DNA of 33,568 nt from Alphaproteobacteria bacterium (GTDB taxonomy: Bacteria; Pseudomonadota; Alphaproteobacteria; UBA7887), in assembly GCA_028289725.1 (NCBI GenBank), contig JANQOH010000347.1, forward strand, positions 1-33,568. The letters run 5' to 3'. Both the position numbers and the translations under genes were made by a program. Positions 1-8,809 of the stretch are shown here, in pieces (the first letter of the stretch is position 1; each line of letters starts with the position of its first letter). The notes under the pieces were generated by a model that was not told the origin of the DNA, did no database searches, and saw only the letters and a list, made by a program, of their open reading frames with translations.

Positions 1-1055
1 TCCGCGTTGCGATCGAGGAATTGTTTGGCGATGCCCGCACGGGCGACGCACGCCCAATTGACCTTCGCGAGGCATTGACCCTGGCGACTGAAAAAGTGCT
101 CGAGAGTGATGATCCGACCGCGGTGCTCGGTTCGAGCATGATTTTGCTGGTGACCGGCGCATCGCTCGCCAGCGATGTTGCGCAGCTGGAGGTGATGGCG
201 CACCGAATCGCGGTCGGCGGCGTTCCCATGAGCGTTGTGTCGGTGGGCCGCGGCGAAACGCTTGAACACATCGATCGCCTGGTCGCCGCCGGACAGGGCA
301 ACCGTCGTATTCTCGACACGGCGCGGGCGGCTGAAGCCGTGATTGACCGTGAACTCTATGCCGCCAGCCGCGCCGTGGCGCGCGCCTTGCGGTTGCGCAT
401 CCGGTTGGCGCCGGACATTCAACTAATTGATGTGCTGGGATCGGCACGCTTGGCAGAGCCCGATGCCCAACGTGTGCGTGAAGCCGAGCAATCGATCGAT
501 CAGCGCTTGGCGCGCAACTTGGGCATCGCAGCAGACCGCGGCGAGGACGAAGACGGCATTCAGATCGTCATCCCGAACTTCTATGCGGGCGATAGCCATG
601 TCGTTTTGCTGGATGTGATCGCGCCAGGCCCTGGTCCGATCGCGGACATACGCGTGCGCTACAAAGACGTCGTCCATTCGCGCAATGCCGTTGCCGAGGC
701 GAGCTTGTCCATTGGCGACGAGCGGCGCACGGCCGGACCGCTTGAGCGCAACGTGTTGGAAAACCTGGTTGCGTGGGAACTTTCACGACAATTGCGCGAC
801 GCCGGGCGCACTTTGGCGGCCGGCGACGTTGTCGGAGCACGCGGATTAATCGCCGCGTTGCGGTCGGACATTAGCGACCTAAGAAATCGCATCGCCGGAT
901 GGTCGAACGAAGCGGGTCTGAGCCGCGACCAAGCGGTCCTGGACGAATACGCCATCGCATTGAACGCGCAAACGCTCTCGGATCCCGCCCAACGCCGCAA
1001 CTTGGCCGACTCTTTGAACTACGCTGCGTTCCGCAAAACACAGCCCAAATTTTAA
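1..1055 (+). CDS. VWA-domain protein, C-terminal part (5' end outside window)
   Basis: The frame is open from the left edge to TAA at 1053-1055, so this is the 3' part of a longer gene. The visible protein starts inside a von Willebrand factor A fold: a hydrophobic strand with ILLVTG (codons near 160-175), then a strand with PMSVVSVGRG and a stretch on whether an amount remains in a list of registers. This resembles the second half of YfbK-like (Ca-activated chloride-channel-like) VWA proteins. The metal-site DxSxS motif would lie upstream of the window. The remaining ~200 residues include a beta-rich segment and a helical tail. The next gene follows at once, so the two are probably co-transcribed. 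VWA proteins of this kind usually bind partner proteins at the membrane; the specific role here is unknown. Confidence 0.75.
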   Translation, partial: RVAIEELFGDARTGDARPIDLREALTLATEKVLESDDPTAVLGSSMILLVTGASLASDVAQLEVMAHRIAVGGVPMSVVSVGRGETLEHIDRLVAAGQGNRRILDTARAAEAVIDRELYAASRAVARALRLRIRLAPDIQLIDVLGSARLAEPDAQRVREAEQSIDQRLARNLGIAADRGEDEDGIQIVIPNFYAGDSHVVLLDVIAPGPGPIADIRVRYKDVVHSRNAVAEASLSIGDERRTAGPLERNVLENLVAWELSRQLRDAGRTLAAGDVVGARGLIAALRSDISDLRNRIAGWSNEAGLSRDQAVLDEYAIALNAQTLSDPAQRRNLADSLNYAAFRKTQPKF

Positions 1056-1094
1056 TTGGATCGCGGCACGCCGCCGCGGACGGAGATTTGTACC

Positions 1095-4000
1095 ATGCGA
1101 TTCCTTGCCATTCTTTTCGCCTTTACGTGCGCGCTTTCGTTTATCGCTGAAGCACGCGATATCGCCCCGGTTGAGGGCGGTGAGGTTACGGTGCCGCTTG
1201 CGCAATATACCGCGCTCTTGCAACAACTCGCTTTGGAACCGCGACCGGCTCCGACATCACATGCTGTCGGGCAATCGGACATAGTCGTCAGCGTGAGTGA
1301 TCAGGACGGCCGTTTCGCGGCGACCGTCAACGCAACGCTTTCGATCGAAGTATTCGAAGATGAATGGACGCTCGTCCCGATCTTGCCGCCGGGCACGGCG
1401 CTGCGCCAGGCGACGGTGGATGGGTCGCCCGTGCAATTGGTTGAAGGCCCCGACGGCCTTGGATGGAGTACCAACCAAGCCGGCACCTACGGCATGACAT
1501 TGACCTATGGCGTGAATGCTGAGCGCTACGAAAACGGCTTCGTGCTCCCGCTCGCTGTTCCGCGCGCCGCCGCGACGCAGCTAAACCTTAGCTTGCCGGC
1601 ACCCGACTTGGACGCGACCGTGGTTCCCGCGGCCGATGTCCACACGAGCCAGGGCAGTGAAGCGACCCAAGTGACCGCCTCGATCCCGGCTACCTCGCTC
1701 GTCCTCGTGTCCTGGCAGTCGGCACACATCCGGCCCTATGCCGTTAGCCGAGCGCAGTACACCGGACAGTTGCGCAACGAAACACTGGAGTGGAAAGGCG
1801 TTTTCCAAGTCCAGCTGTTCGAGAGCGGTCGGATCACACTGCCGATCTTGCCCAGCAATGTGACGCTCAACAACCTGACCATCAACGGCGCGCCCGCGAC
1901 CGTCCTTGTTCAAGACGGTCACTTCGCAACTTTGGTCCAAGGCCGCGGACTGCACAGCATCGAAGCCGCGTTTCAGGTGCCGGTGGTGACCGACAATGGT
2001 CCGCCGCAGGCGCAATTTCACATCCCGCGCATTCCAGTCTCTCGCTTCGACCTCGTGTTGCCGGGCCAAAAAGACGTGAAAGTGACCCCCGGCGTCGATG
2101 TCGTCACGACGGAACAAGCGGACGGAACCAAAGCGACCGCGTTCATCCCGATGACCAATCTGGTCACGTTTAGCTGGACGGAAGCCATTCCGACGGATCT
2201 GCGCGGTCAGGTCCGGGCGAACGCCGACCTTTACCACACCGTTCATGCCGAGGAAGGCGTGCTGCACGCGCACGCCGTGATTGCCTACGAGATCACGCAT
2301 GGTGAAGCGGAAAGTCTGATTTTGTCACTGCCGGAGGTCGCGCAAGTGAACCGAATCGTGGCGCCATCCGGCGGTGTGTCTGATTGGGCGGTGACGGGGA
2401 CCGACGAAACCGGCCGAAAATTAATCACCGTATTCCTGGAAAGGGCGATATCCGGTGGGTATCAGCTCGAGGTCTCCTACGAGCTCTTGTTGGGCGCCGG
2501 GCCGGAAGCCATGGCCGCGATTGATATTCCGCTACTGCATGCCGAGGAGGTACGGCGGCAGCGCGGCATGATTGCCTTGCTAACGGGCGACGAGTTGACT
2601 CTCACACCGGTCACGGAAGTGCTTTTGTCCGCGGTCGGTGAGAATCAGCTTCCGCCGGCGATCCGCAATCAAATCGACCTGCCCGTCAGCCACACCTACA
2701 AATATACCAGCGCATTGCCGACACTGGTGGTGGCGGCCGCGGCGCCCGAGCGCAAACAAGGCCGATTTGACGCGCAAGTCGATACCCTGATCTCGCTCGG
2801 CGACGTCACGATGAAAGGGGCCGCGACGGTCGGAATCGAGGTCAAATCCGGCTCGCTCCTGGATCTCGCCCTTCGTGCGCCCGGCAACGTCAATGTGCTG
2901 GACGTGACGAGCCCATCTTTGCGCGCATACGAGGTCCAGGAAATTGATGGCGCACAACTCATTCAATTGGCGTTTACGCGCCAAATGGAAGGTCAGTTCC
3001 GTGTTGAGATCGTCTATGAGCGGATCATGGCGAGCGGCGCGACCGGCTCAATCGTGCCAACAATTTCCGTGGCGGACGCCGAAGTCGAACACGGCCGCAT
3101 TGCGATCGAAGCGACGACGGCGGTGGAGGTGCGCGCCAGTACGGTCGAAGGGCTGTCGAATCTCGAAATCAATGAGCTGCCCCAGCAATTGGTGCTGAAG
3201 ACGACAAACCCAATTTTGCTCGCCTTTCGCTATGTGAGTGCCGAGGCGCCGGTGAAATTGGGCCTAACCATCACGCGCCACCAAGAGATCGAAGTTCAGG
3301 TCGCGGCGATCGAGCAGGCCGAATATCAAACTTTGATCACGCGGGACGGATTGTCGGTGACGACCGCACGGCTCACCGTTCGCAATAGCCGTCGCCAATT
3401 CTTGCGGCTCGATTTGCCGCCCGAGTCCGAAGTGTGGTCGGTGTTTGTCAATGGGCGCGCGGAAAAACCGGCTTATGCCGGCGAGGATCCGGCCGGCGGC
3501 GCATCGGCGGTGTTGATTCGAATGATCAATTCCGCCGACGGTTTCCCCGTCGATATCGTCTATGCCACGCCTGTCGAGGCCATGACGGAACTTGGAACGA
3601 TTTCCAGTCGTTTGCCGCGCCCGGATATGGTGGTCACGAACAGCCGGTGGGACGTCTTTCTGCCGAAGGGCCCGCGCTATCGGATGCCTGATACCACAAT
3701 GGACTTGGTGGTCCGAGGCGTACACGCGAATCCGCGCCGCATGCAGGCCGAAGCACTGGCGCGCGCCGGGGCAGACGCTCAAGCGCAATTGGGCCAACCG
3801 CTTCGCATTACCGTGCCTACGCAAGGCATCCGCTTCGGGTTCGAAAAACTCTACGCCAACGAGTCCCCCGACGAAGCCGAGTTCACGGTTCGCTACGCCT
3901 CGGCGGGGGCAAACAAGATTGGGTTGGGCGCAAGTCTCTTGGGCATGGCTCTTCTGTGGGTCGGCATCATCGCCTTGGCTGGTCGCTGGTTACCGCTGCC

Positions 4001-4184
4001 GCGATCCGGTGTCGTCGGCGCGCTCGGCGGCGGCGTGACGCTCCTGATTGCGACCATTGGCTACCTCGGCACAAGTCCGGTGCCCGCATCGATCCTTGCC
4101 GTACTAACGGCTGTCGGGTTCGGCGGCTGGGCGTTGTTTTCCAGATTCCGCGCTTGGCGCCTTGGCCGCACCGTGGCGAATTGA
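1095..4184 (+). CDS. Large exported beta-repeat membrane protein of unknown function
   Basis: This encodes about 1029 residues. The frame opens at TTG 1056, but the ATG at 1095 gives a clean signal peptide (MRFLAILFAFTCALSFIAEA), so I prefer it. The protein is mostly beta-sandwich repeats. Two successive ~170-residue units align by eye, each with a pattern like 'tLPxLPxxVxLxxxtxxGxPaxlv... xGxGxhxxxxxFxVPv' and then a 'T..I..t.lv.fSW' ending. Weaker copies follow. The C-terminus (last ~75 residues) has about three hydrophobic segments and then a basic tail, so the repeats probably face the periplasm while anchored in the inner membrane. It lies directly after the VWA gene, which suggests a two-protein surface or periplasmic complex. 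I do not recognise a named family. Confidence 0.8.
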   Translation: MRFLAILFAFTCALSFIAEARDIAPVEGGEVTVPLAQYTALLQQLALEPRPAPTSHAVGQSDIVVSVSDQDGRFAATVNATLSIEVFEDEWTLVPILPPGTALRQATVDGSPVQLVEGPDGLGWSTNQAGTYGMTLTYGVNAERYENGFVLPLAVPRAAATQLNLSLPAPDLDATVVPAADVHTSQGSEATQVTASIPATSLVLVSWQSAHIRPYAVSRAQYTGQLRNETLEWKGVFQVQLFESGRITLPILPSNVTLNNLTINGAPATVLVQDGHFATLVQGRGLHSIEAAFQVPVVTDNGPPQAQFHIPRIPVSRFDLVLPGQKDVKVTPGVDVVTTEQADGTKATAFIPMTNLVTFSWTEAIPTDLRGQVRANADLYHTVHAEEGVLHAHAVIAYEITHGEAESLILSLPEVAQVNRIVAPSGGVSDWAVTGTDETGRKLITVFLERAISGGYQLEVSYELLLGAGPEAMAAIDIPLLHAEEVRRQRGMIALLTGDELTLTPVTEVLLSAVGENQLPPAIRNQIDLPVSHTYKYTSALPTLVVAAAAPERKQGRFDAQVDTLISLGDVTMKGAATVGIEVKSGSLLDLALRAPGNVNVLDVTSPSLRAYEVQEIDGAQLIQLAFTRQMEGQFRVEIVYERIMASGATGSIVPTISVADAEVEHGRIAIEATTAVEVRASTVEGLSNLEINELPQQLVLKTTNPILLAFRYVSAEAPVKLGLTITRHQEIEVQVAAIEQAEYQTLITRDGLSVTTARLTVRNSRRQFLRLDLPPESEVWSVFVNGRAEKPAYAGEDPAGGASAVLIRMINSADGFPVDIVYATPVEAMTELGTISSRLPRPDMVVTNSRWDVFLPKGPRYRMPDTTMDLVVRGVHANPRRMQAEALARAGADAQAQLGQPLRITVPTQGIRFGFEKLYANESPDEAEFTVRYASAGANKIGLGASLLGMALLWVGIIALAGRWLPLPRSGVVGALGGGVTLLIATIGYLGTSPVPASILAVLTAVGFGGWALFSRFRAWRLGRTVAN

Positions 4185-4635
4185 TCCTGCGTCTCCGGGC
4201 CGCCGAAACTTAATGAGGTGAAATTGCTGAAAAATGGGAACTTATTTCGATACCGAATGTTTTTGTGACAAGGCGGGGAATGCCCTTCGTCGCCAAAAGG
4301 TCCGGCAGCCCTCCGCATTATCGATTGGGCGATAGGACCGCAAAGATCTTTAGCGCTTGCAGCCGCGCTCTACTACCCGTCTCGGTAGGGCGCGGCTTTT
4401 TTTTGTTAAATCGTCAGGCGCGCCGTTGGGCCGCACTTTTCGGCGCCCAGCCTATTGACGGAAAGTCCGGAACGGCCACGGTTTGGTCGGGAACTTCAAT
4501 AGCTCTATAAAACCGGGCCGTTCTTGATTCCTTGCTGAATCTTCCGCACGCGGCTACCACCATAGTCATATCGCGCCGCAAGGTCGGCCAATCCCACCTC
4601 ATATTTCCGTATATTTTATCGAGTATCATCAAGAA
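4185..4635. other. Intergenic region with an intrinsic terminator; no gene seen
   Basis: About 450 bases between the beta-repeat gene and the DUF457 gene. The only clear element is the terminator at 4361-4404. Short open frames across it run through the hairpin and show no recognisable protein. A small untranslated RNA ending at the terminator is possible but unsupported. Confidence 0.5.
4361..4404 (+). terminator. Rho-independent terminator
   Basis: A 12-bp stem (GCCGCGCTCTAC at 4362-4373 pairs with GTAGGGCGCGGC at 4385-4396, one G-T wobble) has an 11-base loop and is followed directly by eight Ts (4397-4404). The A at 4361 can extend the stem into the T run. It lies 177 bases after the stop of the beta-repeat protein gene and faces the right way to end that operon. 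Confidence 0.9.
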
Positions 4636-5637
4636 ATGGATCCATTGACCCAAGGCGCGGTGGGCGCGGCGCTGCCGCAAGCGACGCGCAACCAGTTCCA
4701 TGTCGGTATCGCCGGCGCGCTTGGGTTTGTCGCGGGCATGGCGGCGGACGTGGACGTTTTCATCCGCTCCAAGTCCGACCCGCTTATGTTTCTCGAATAT
4801 CACCGCCAATTCACCCACTCGCTGATTTTTGTTCCAATTGGCGGCCTGCTCTGCGCGCTGGCTCTCCATTGGGTCATGGGTCAGCGGTGGAAATTGACGT
4901 TTGCGCAAAGCGTTCTGTTCTGCGCGCTGGGCTACGCAACGCACCCGCTGCTCGATACGGCAACGTCCTACGGCACCATGTTGTTTTGGCCGTTCAGTGA
5001 TGCGCGGTTTTCGTGGAGCATCATCTCAATTGTCGACCCGCTTTTTACCGTGCCCATACTCACTTTGGTCATCGTGGCCGGGCTCCGTCGAAAACCTGTC
5101 TTGGCGCGCATCGCTCTTGTATGGGCCGGAGTCTACTTGACCGTGGGCACGCTACAGCACAGGGCGGCCCACGAGATGGGTGAGGGGATCGCGGCCTCCC
5201 GCGGACATGCGCCGATCCGTCTTGAGGTCAAGCCAAGCTTCGGCAACATCTTGGTTTGGAAAACGATCTACGAAACCTCGGACCGGTTCTTCGTGGATGC
5301 CGTCCGCGTCGGCGTCGCGCCACGTGTCTTTCCCGGCGTTTCAGTTCCAACACTCGATCAGGTCCGGGACCTGCCGTGGCTCGACCCAAATTCGCAGCAG
5401 GCGCGCGACGTCGAGCGTTTCCGATGGTTTAGCGACGGCTTTGTGGCCAAGGATCCTGACCACCCTAACCGGGTCATCGATGTGAGATACTCAATGATCC
5501 CGAACATCGTGAGCGCACTTTGGTCGATCGAGCTCGATCCGGATGCGCTGCCTCAATCGCACGCGCGCTACCGAACCCACCGTGAACAGGCGCGTGAGAG
5601 TTTAGGCGCCCTTTGGCAAATGGTGTCTGGTGATTAG
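4636..5637 (+). CDS. Membrane-bound metal-dependent hydrolase, YdjM/DUF457 family
   Basis: This 333-residue protein begins MDPLTQGAVGAA, a typical start of the YdjM/DUF457 (LexA-regulated inner-membrane hydrolase) family. Family hallmarks are visible: a D-x-D with following residues in the first 60 positions (AADVDVF), HRQFTHSLIF near residues 56-65, and HPLLDTATSYGTMLFWPFS near residues 98-116. These His/Asp residues are thought to bind metal in an inner-membrane enzyme. About four hydrophobic segments occupy the first 180 residues and a soluble C-terminal domain follows. The substrate is unknown for the family. It stands alone, after a terminator and before a regulator gene; no LexA box was recognised upstream. 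Confidence 0.85.
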   Translation: MDPLTQGAVGAALPQATRNQFHVGIAGALGFVAGMAADVDVFIRSKSDPLMFLEYHRQFTHSLIFVPIGGLLCALALHWVMGQRWKLTFAQSVLFCALGYATHPLLDTATSYGTMLFWPFSDARFSWSIISIVDPLFTVPILTLVIVAGLRRKPVLARIALVWAGVYLTVGTLQHRAAHEMGEGIAASRGHAPIRLEVKPSFGNILVWKTIYETSDRFFVDAVRVGVAPRVFPGVSVPTLDQVRDLPWLDPNSQQARDVERFRWFSDGFVAKDPDHPNRVIDVRYSMIPNIVSALWSIELDPDALPQSHARYRTHREQARESLGALWQMVSGD

Positions 5638-5810
5638 GTTTCTCATGGAAAAGTCGGACCACACGTTATCAATCCTGCAGCGCCACACAGACAAACAAAT
5701 GCGAACAATGCTTTCGCCATCGCGCCGCGATCACGGCTTGCGCGTCAGATGTAGCCGGGAGACCCGTCCACGCCTCAGGCGTCAGTCGTTAATGGCCTTA
5801 TGTTTCAGCA

Positions 5811-6539
5811 ATGAGTGAATTGATCGCGACGGACTATCCGAATGCGGCGCCGCTTTCCGACACAGGCTCGGAAATGGCGACAAGTTCCCTCAAGATCATC
5901 ATAGCGAGATCCGGCACATTCGGCGTTATGGGACGCAAGCGAACGGCATTTGTCGTCGGCCCTCGAACCTCGCCACTTCGGGTTACGTACGCGCCCGAGG
6001 TTGATTGCCGCGAGTGGTCTTTGCCGCCTTGGATGTCGTCCGCCCTTCTTGACGTTCCCGGCGGCGAGCTTTCGGGGCGGGTTTTCGATTTGGCCGACCT
6101 TCCACTATCACCTTTCGCCAAGTCGCTGATGGAGAATGACGCCGGTTCACTTCAGATTGCGCGAGCTGCTCTTGCCGACCAGAGCGCGACGCGACGACGC
6201 TCGGATTCGATGATTGCCAATGCCGTATGGGACCTATTGCAAGAAGATCCGCATCGTTCCATACGCGCTGTCGGGGAACGCCTCGGCGTCAGTACGCGGC
6301 GACTCCAGCAGGCGGCCGGACGGGAACTCGGACTATCTCCGAAAGAAATCGGACGTCTGGTTCGCCACGACCGCGCAGTCAAAATGGTTCTCGGACGGGA
6401 TTTATCTCTTGCTAAGATTGCGCATGACGCTGGGTATGCGGACCAGAGCCATATGACACGAGAATTCGTGGAGTTCGGCGCAATCACACCCGCCCGTCTT
6501 AGAAAAGCGTCACACCACGGTGCAAAAGCGGTCCCTTAG
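5811..6539 (+). CDS. AraC-family transcriptional regulator with DUF6597-like N-terminus
   Basis: This encodes 242 residues. The C-terminal part (about 135-231) is an AraC/XylS double helix-turn-helix: the first helix pair near 151-172 (VGERLGVSTRRLQQ) and the second near 199-220 (LAKIAHDAGYADQSHMTREF), ending in the usual 'PARLR' tail. The N-terminal region contains FVVGPRTSPLRV, which matches the DUF6597 sensor domain seen in many AraC proteins, but it is shorter than usual at its start. An in-frame stop at 5790 rules out an upstream extension in this frame. A short palindrome (ACGCC-TCA-GGCGT, 5770-5782) lies just upstream and could be an operator. It probably controls the adjacent VOC gene; the effector is unknown. 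Confidence 0.85.
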   Translation: MSELIATDYPNAAPLSDTGSEMATSSLKIIIARSGTFGVMGRKRTAFVVGPRTSPLRVTYAPEVDCREWSLPPWMSSALLDVPGGELSGRVFDLADLPLSPFAKSLMENDAGSLQIARAALADQSATRRRSDSMIANAVWDLLQEDPHRSIRAVGERLGVSTRRLQQAAGRELGLSPKEIGRLVRHDRAVKMVLGRDLSLAKIAHDAGYADQSHMTREFVEFGAITPARLRKASHHGAKAVP

Positions 6540-6619
6540 ATTCGGATTTATTCAATACAGCCATCCGCAATACGCCGATGCTCGTCGGGACCGTTTTCAC
6601 AGCCTGAAAGAAGACTTTC

Positions 6620-6943
6620 ATGAAAGCATCTTATCTTGAGATTGGCGCGCCCGATGGCGAACGTGCCCAATCCTTCTTCGGAGATCTGTTCGGCTGGACA
6701 TTCAACCCGATGGCGGAGGGCGGATGGTTCAACTCCGGAGAAATCATATCCGGTTTACATGGAAACGATGACCGTCCGGCGATAATCGTCTACTTCGAAG
6801 TACCGGACCTTGAGGCGGCCATAACGAAAGTGCGAGCCCTGGGCGGAACAGCCGACGACCCAACGCCGGAAGTGCCGGAGTTCGGACGTTTTTCGACGTG
6901 TGCCGACCCCCAAGGCATCCGGTTCGGTTTACGACAGCTTTAA
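6620..6943 (+). CDS. VOC (glyoxalase/dioxygenase superfamily) protein
   Basis: This 107-residue single-domain protein has the VOC paired beta-alpha-beta-beta-beta layout. The start, SYLEIGAPDGERAQSFFGDLFGWTF, is the classic opening of glyoxalase-like proteins. VYFEVPDLEAAITKVRALGG and the ending DPQGIRFGLRQ form the second module. Members bind metal ions and act on, or sequester, small molecules including antibiotics and methylglyoxal; the substrate here cannot be told. It lies 80 bases after the AraC regulator gene on the same strand, so the two are likely a regulator/target pair. Confidence 0.85.
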   Translation: MKASYLEIGAPDGERAQSFFGDLFGWTFNPMAEGGWFNSGEIISGLHGNDDRPAIIVYFEVPDLEAAITKVRALGGTADDPTPEVPEFGRFSTCADPQGIRFGLRQL

Positions 6944-6953
6944 GGGGCCGACG

Positions 6954-6980
6954 CACGCCACTTTGCTTGACGGTGGCGTG
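6954..6980. terminator. Inverted repeat between convergent genes, possible terminator
   Basis: A perfect 8-bp stem, CACGCCAC (6954-6961) and GTGGCGTG (6973-6980), with an 11-base loop lies between the ends of the VOC gene (+) and the GNAT gene (-). No T tract follows on either strand, so if it terminates transcription it is not a canonical intrinsic terminator. Confidence 0.4.
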
Positions 6981-7048
6981 GACTTTGTCCGACGAACGGA
7001 TCGGACGCAGGCCGACGCCCCGATTGCTAAATCCACTCGTCCATAGCG

Positions 7049-7528
7049 CTAGGCGCGCCAGACAAGTTCGATCTCACCCTCAAGCCGACGCCCGGTCGGC
7101 GTGAATCCGAGGTTCTTGTACAACGGCAACGCGTTGCCGGGCTCATCATCCCTGGTTGTCAACGACACGCCCTTTAGGCCGACAAGGCCCGCGTAACCAC
7201 GTGCGAATTGGATAGCCTGGGTTCCAAATCCAAGCCCGCGATGGTCTCGGTCGACCATGACACGCCAAACATACAAACAATCGATTTGAAAGGGTTCGCG
7301 ATCCTTATCACTCTCGAACAACCGAGGATCGATGAGTGTTAATAGACCGACAGCCTGCTCGCCTGCGAACAGCCCAAAGCTCAAGGACTCATCGACAAAC
7401 GCGGCCTGGGCGATCCATTCCGGAACCGGGGCAATCAACCGTCTTTCCTTGTCGTGGATTTTCAGCCCCTGCACGTCGTCGATGTTTGCGCGACAAAGCC
7501 GAAGGAAGGCCAGTGAACTCTCTTGCAT
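7049..7528 (-). CDS. GNAT family N-acetyltransferase
   Basis: This encodes 159 residues. The central stretch VWRVMVDRDHRGLGFGTQAIQFA is the GNAT motif A with the acetyl-CoA-binding R-G-L-G-F-G signature, followed by SLTTRDDEPGNALPLYKNLGFTPTGR, a typical motif B ending. The N-terminal half carries the expected helices (RLCRANIDDVQGLKI). An AGGGACAG-type ribosome site lies a few bases before ATG 7528. It is the last gene of a closely spaced minus-strand set with the chorismate mutase and a small unknown protein. The acceptor substrate is unknown. Confidence 0.88.
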   Translation of the reverse strand: MQESSLAFLRLCRANIDDVQGLKIHDKERRLIAPVPEWIAQAAFVDESLSFGLFAGEQAVGLLTLIDPRLFESDKDREPFQIDCLYVWRVMVDRDHRGLGFGTQAIQFARGYAGLVGLKGVSLTTRDDEPGNALPLYKNLGFTPTGRRLEGEIELVWRA

Positions 7529-7537
7529 AGGCTGTCC

Positions 7538-7876
7538 CTATTTCTGCCCGCGCCGTGCCAAGTCTAGCGTGAGCGATAGTCCAAATTCGGTCCCTAAAGG
7601 GTCGGGGCGAAGACATGGCGTCACGTCGCGCAAGCGACGACGCATGTGGCGTTGATCCGAGGCGCGTGACCCAAGGCCGCCGCTGGGCCGGCCGGAGCCT
7701 ATCGCATCGATAATCCGCTCGACCCAACGGTCCGCCTTGTAATGGCACATCTCGATCCGGCTAATCAAAGCACGCGTTTGGCGGACGTTCTCAGTCAGGG
7801 GTGCGAGCGTCGCTTCGACGCGATCCAATTCCGCTGTCTCTCGATCGGTCGTACCGCAATTAACCCACCAAACCAT
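7538..7876 (-). CDS. Small hypothetical protein between chorismate mutase and GNAT genes
   Basis: The open frame runs to TAG at 7538-7540. I take ATG 7876 (112 residues); a TTG at 7933 would give 131. The predicted protein has a helical, charged middle (about residues 10-55, RETAELDRVEATLAPL...) and an Arg-rich C-terminal half. I recognise no family. The main support is position: with the longer start it would sit 18 bases after the chorismate mutase stop, and its stop is 9 bases before the GNAT start, an operon-like arrangement. Codon evidence is weak, so it may be non-coding. Confidence 0.38.
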   Translation of the reverse strand: MVWWVNCGTTDRETAELDRVEATLAPLTENVRQTRALISRIEMCHYKADRWVERIIDAIGSGRPSGGLGSRASDQRHMRRRLRDVTPCLRPDPLGTEFGLSLTLDLARRGQK

Positions 7877-7951
7877 CGGCGTCTCTCGCTGACCTCGGCT
7901 GACCAGCGTAGGCAAGGCCTCAGTTTCGATCAAACAACGAGAACGAGGCGA

Positions 7952-8485
7952 CTACCGGCAATTCGATGTCAAAGCTCGAGTTGCTATACGCCAAACTTCG
8001 CCCGAATACGCATTGGGCTTCGGGCACGAGCATGTTTCGTTTTCGCGACCAGCGGCAATACTATTAATTAGCCTTGAGTTTATCTCGTCAATTTGCGTGC
8101 GAATAACCGAAAGGCGCTCTGCCTGAGCTTCAATCGGCAACCTGCCGTTTTCCCAACCGGCGATGTAATCCCTCTGTATTAGTTTCGCCGCTTCAATCTG
8201 ATCAACAATAATGTTCTCTACATATTCCTTTGGTAAATTTTGCAACTGCACTGCGGTGGAAAATCGTTCAACAACTTTCTTTTCGCGATCACGATCCTCA
8301 ATAGGTAACCCCTGTTCGTACTTATACGCCGCAACATCCTTCATAACGGAAAGACGGTCTGCGATTACACGGCAGGTGCTGTCTGAATTTGAAATATTGC
8401 TGCGCTGAGTATATGGGCTGGAAGCGCACCCAGCCTGCCAAGCAAGAAGTATCGACAAGGCTGCATTGAGCATAGTTTTGTTCAC
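7952..8485 (-). CDS. aroQ: Periplasmic (gamma-class AroQ) chorismate mutase, probable lipoprotein
   Basis: This 177-residue protein converts chorismate to prephenate. I chose GTG 8485 because it follows a strong AGGGGGA ribosome site; the frame itself is open further upstream. The N-terminus is a signal sequence ending WQAGC, a plausible but imperfect lipobox. The mature part matches secreted AroQ proteins: ADRLSVMKDVAAYKYEQG, then LPIEDRDREKKVVE, then QIEAAKLIQRDYIAGW, all with the conserved Arg/Lys/Glu positions of this family (close to the Salmonella periplasmic enzyme from memory). Periplasmic chorismate mutases have no settled role. It heads a minus-strand set with a small unknown protein and a GNAT gene. 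Confidence 0.88.
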   Translation of the reverse strand: MNKTMLNAALSILLAWQAGCASSPYTQRSNISNSDSTCRVIADRLSVMKDVAAYKYEQGLPIEDRDREKKVVERFSTAVQLQNLPKEYVENIIVDQIEAAKLIQRDYIAGWENGRLPIEAQAERLSVIRTQIDEINSRLINSIAAGRENETCSCPKPNAYSGEVWRIATRALTSNCR

Positions 8486-8809
8486 GTGTCCCCCTAGACT
8501 TTCTTGGCGTGAGACTAAAGGCGCGGACCCCACCGTCGCGTCATAGCTCGGGGAGAGTAGGGTGGCGGGCCGTGCGATCCGAAAATGCGAACTATTCCTT
8601 CCCTATAGCACTACGATAACGCTAGCCTTGAATACGCGGTAGTTCCTGGTTTTGCGAAATGGCGCGCCATCAACAGGCAGTCGCGGCGCGCTGGCGGCAT
8701 TCGGCAAGATGCAACCTGTTCGACTCTCAACAATGAGAGCATTGCGCCGTACCATGAAGTTCATGGACCAGTTTGGGTCCGAAGAACGAGGAGCTGACGA
8801 GGAAAGACG

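Noticed and set aside
1581-2300. 239-residue minus-strand open frame inside the beta-repeat protein gene
   Set aside because: Composition is Arg/His/Asp-rich with no domain, as expected for a shadow of a GC-rich gene in the opposite direction.
4414-4944. 176-residue minus-strand open frame over the start of the DUF457 gene
   Set aside because: It opposes a well-supported DUF457 gene and has no motif of its own.
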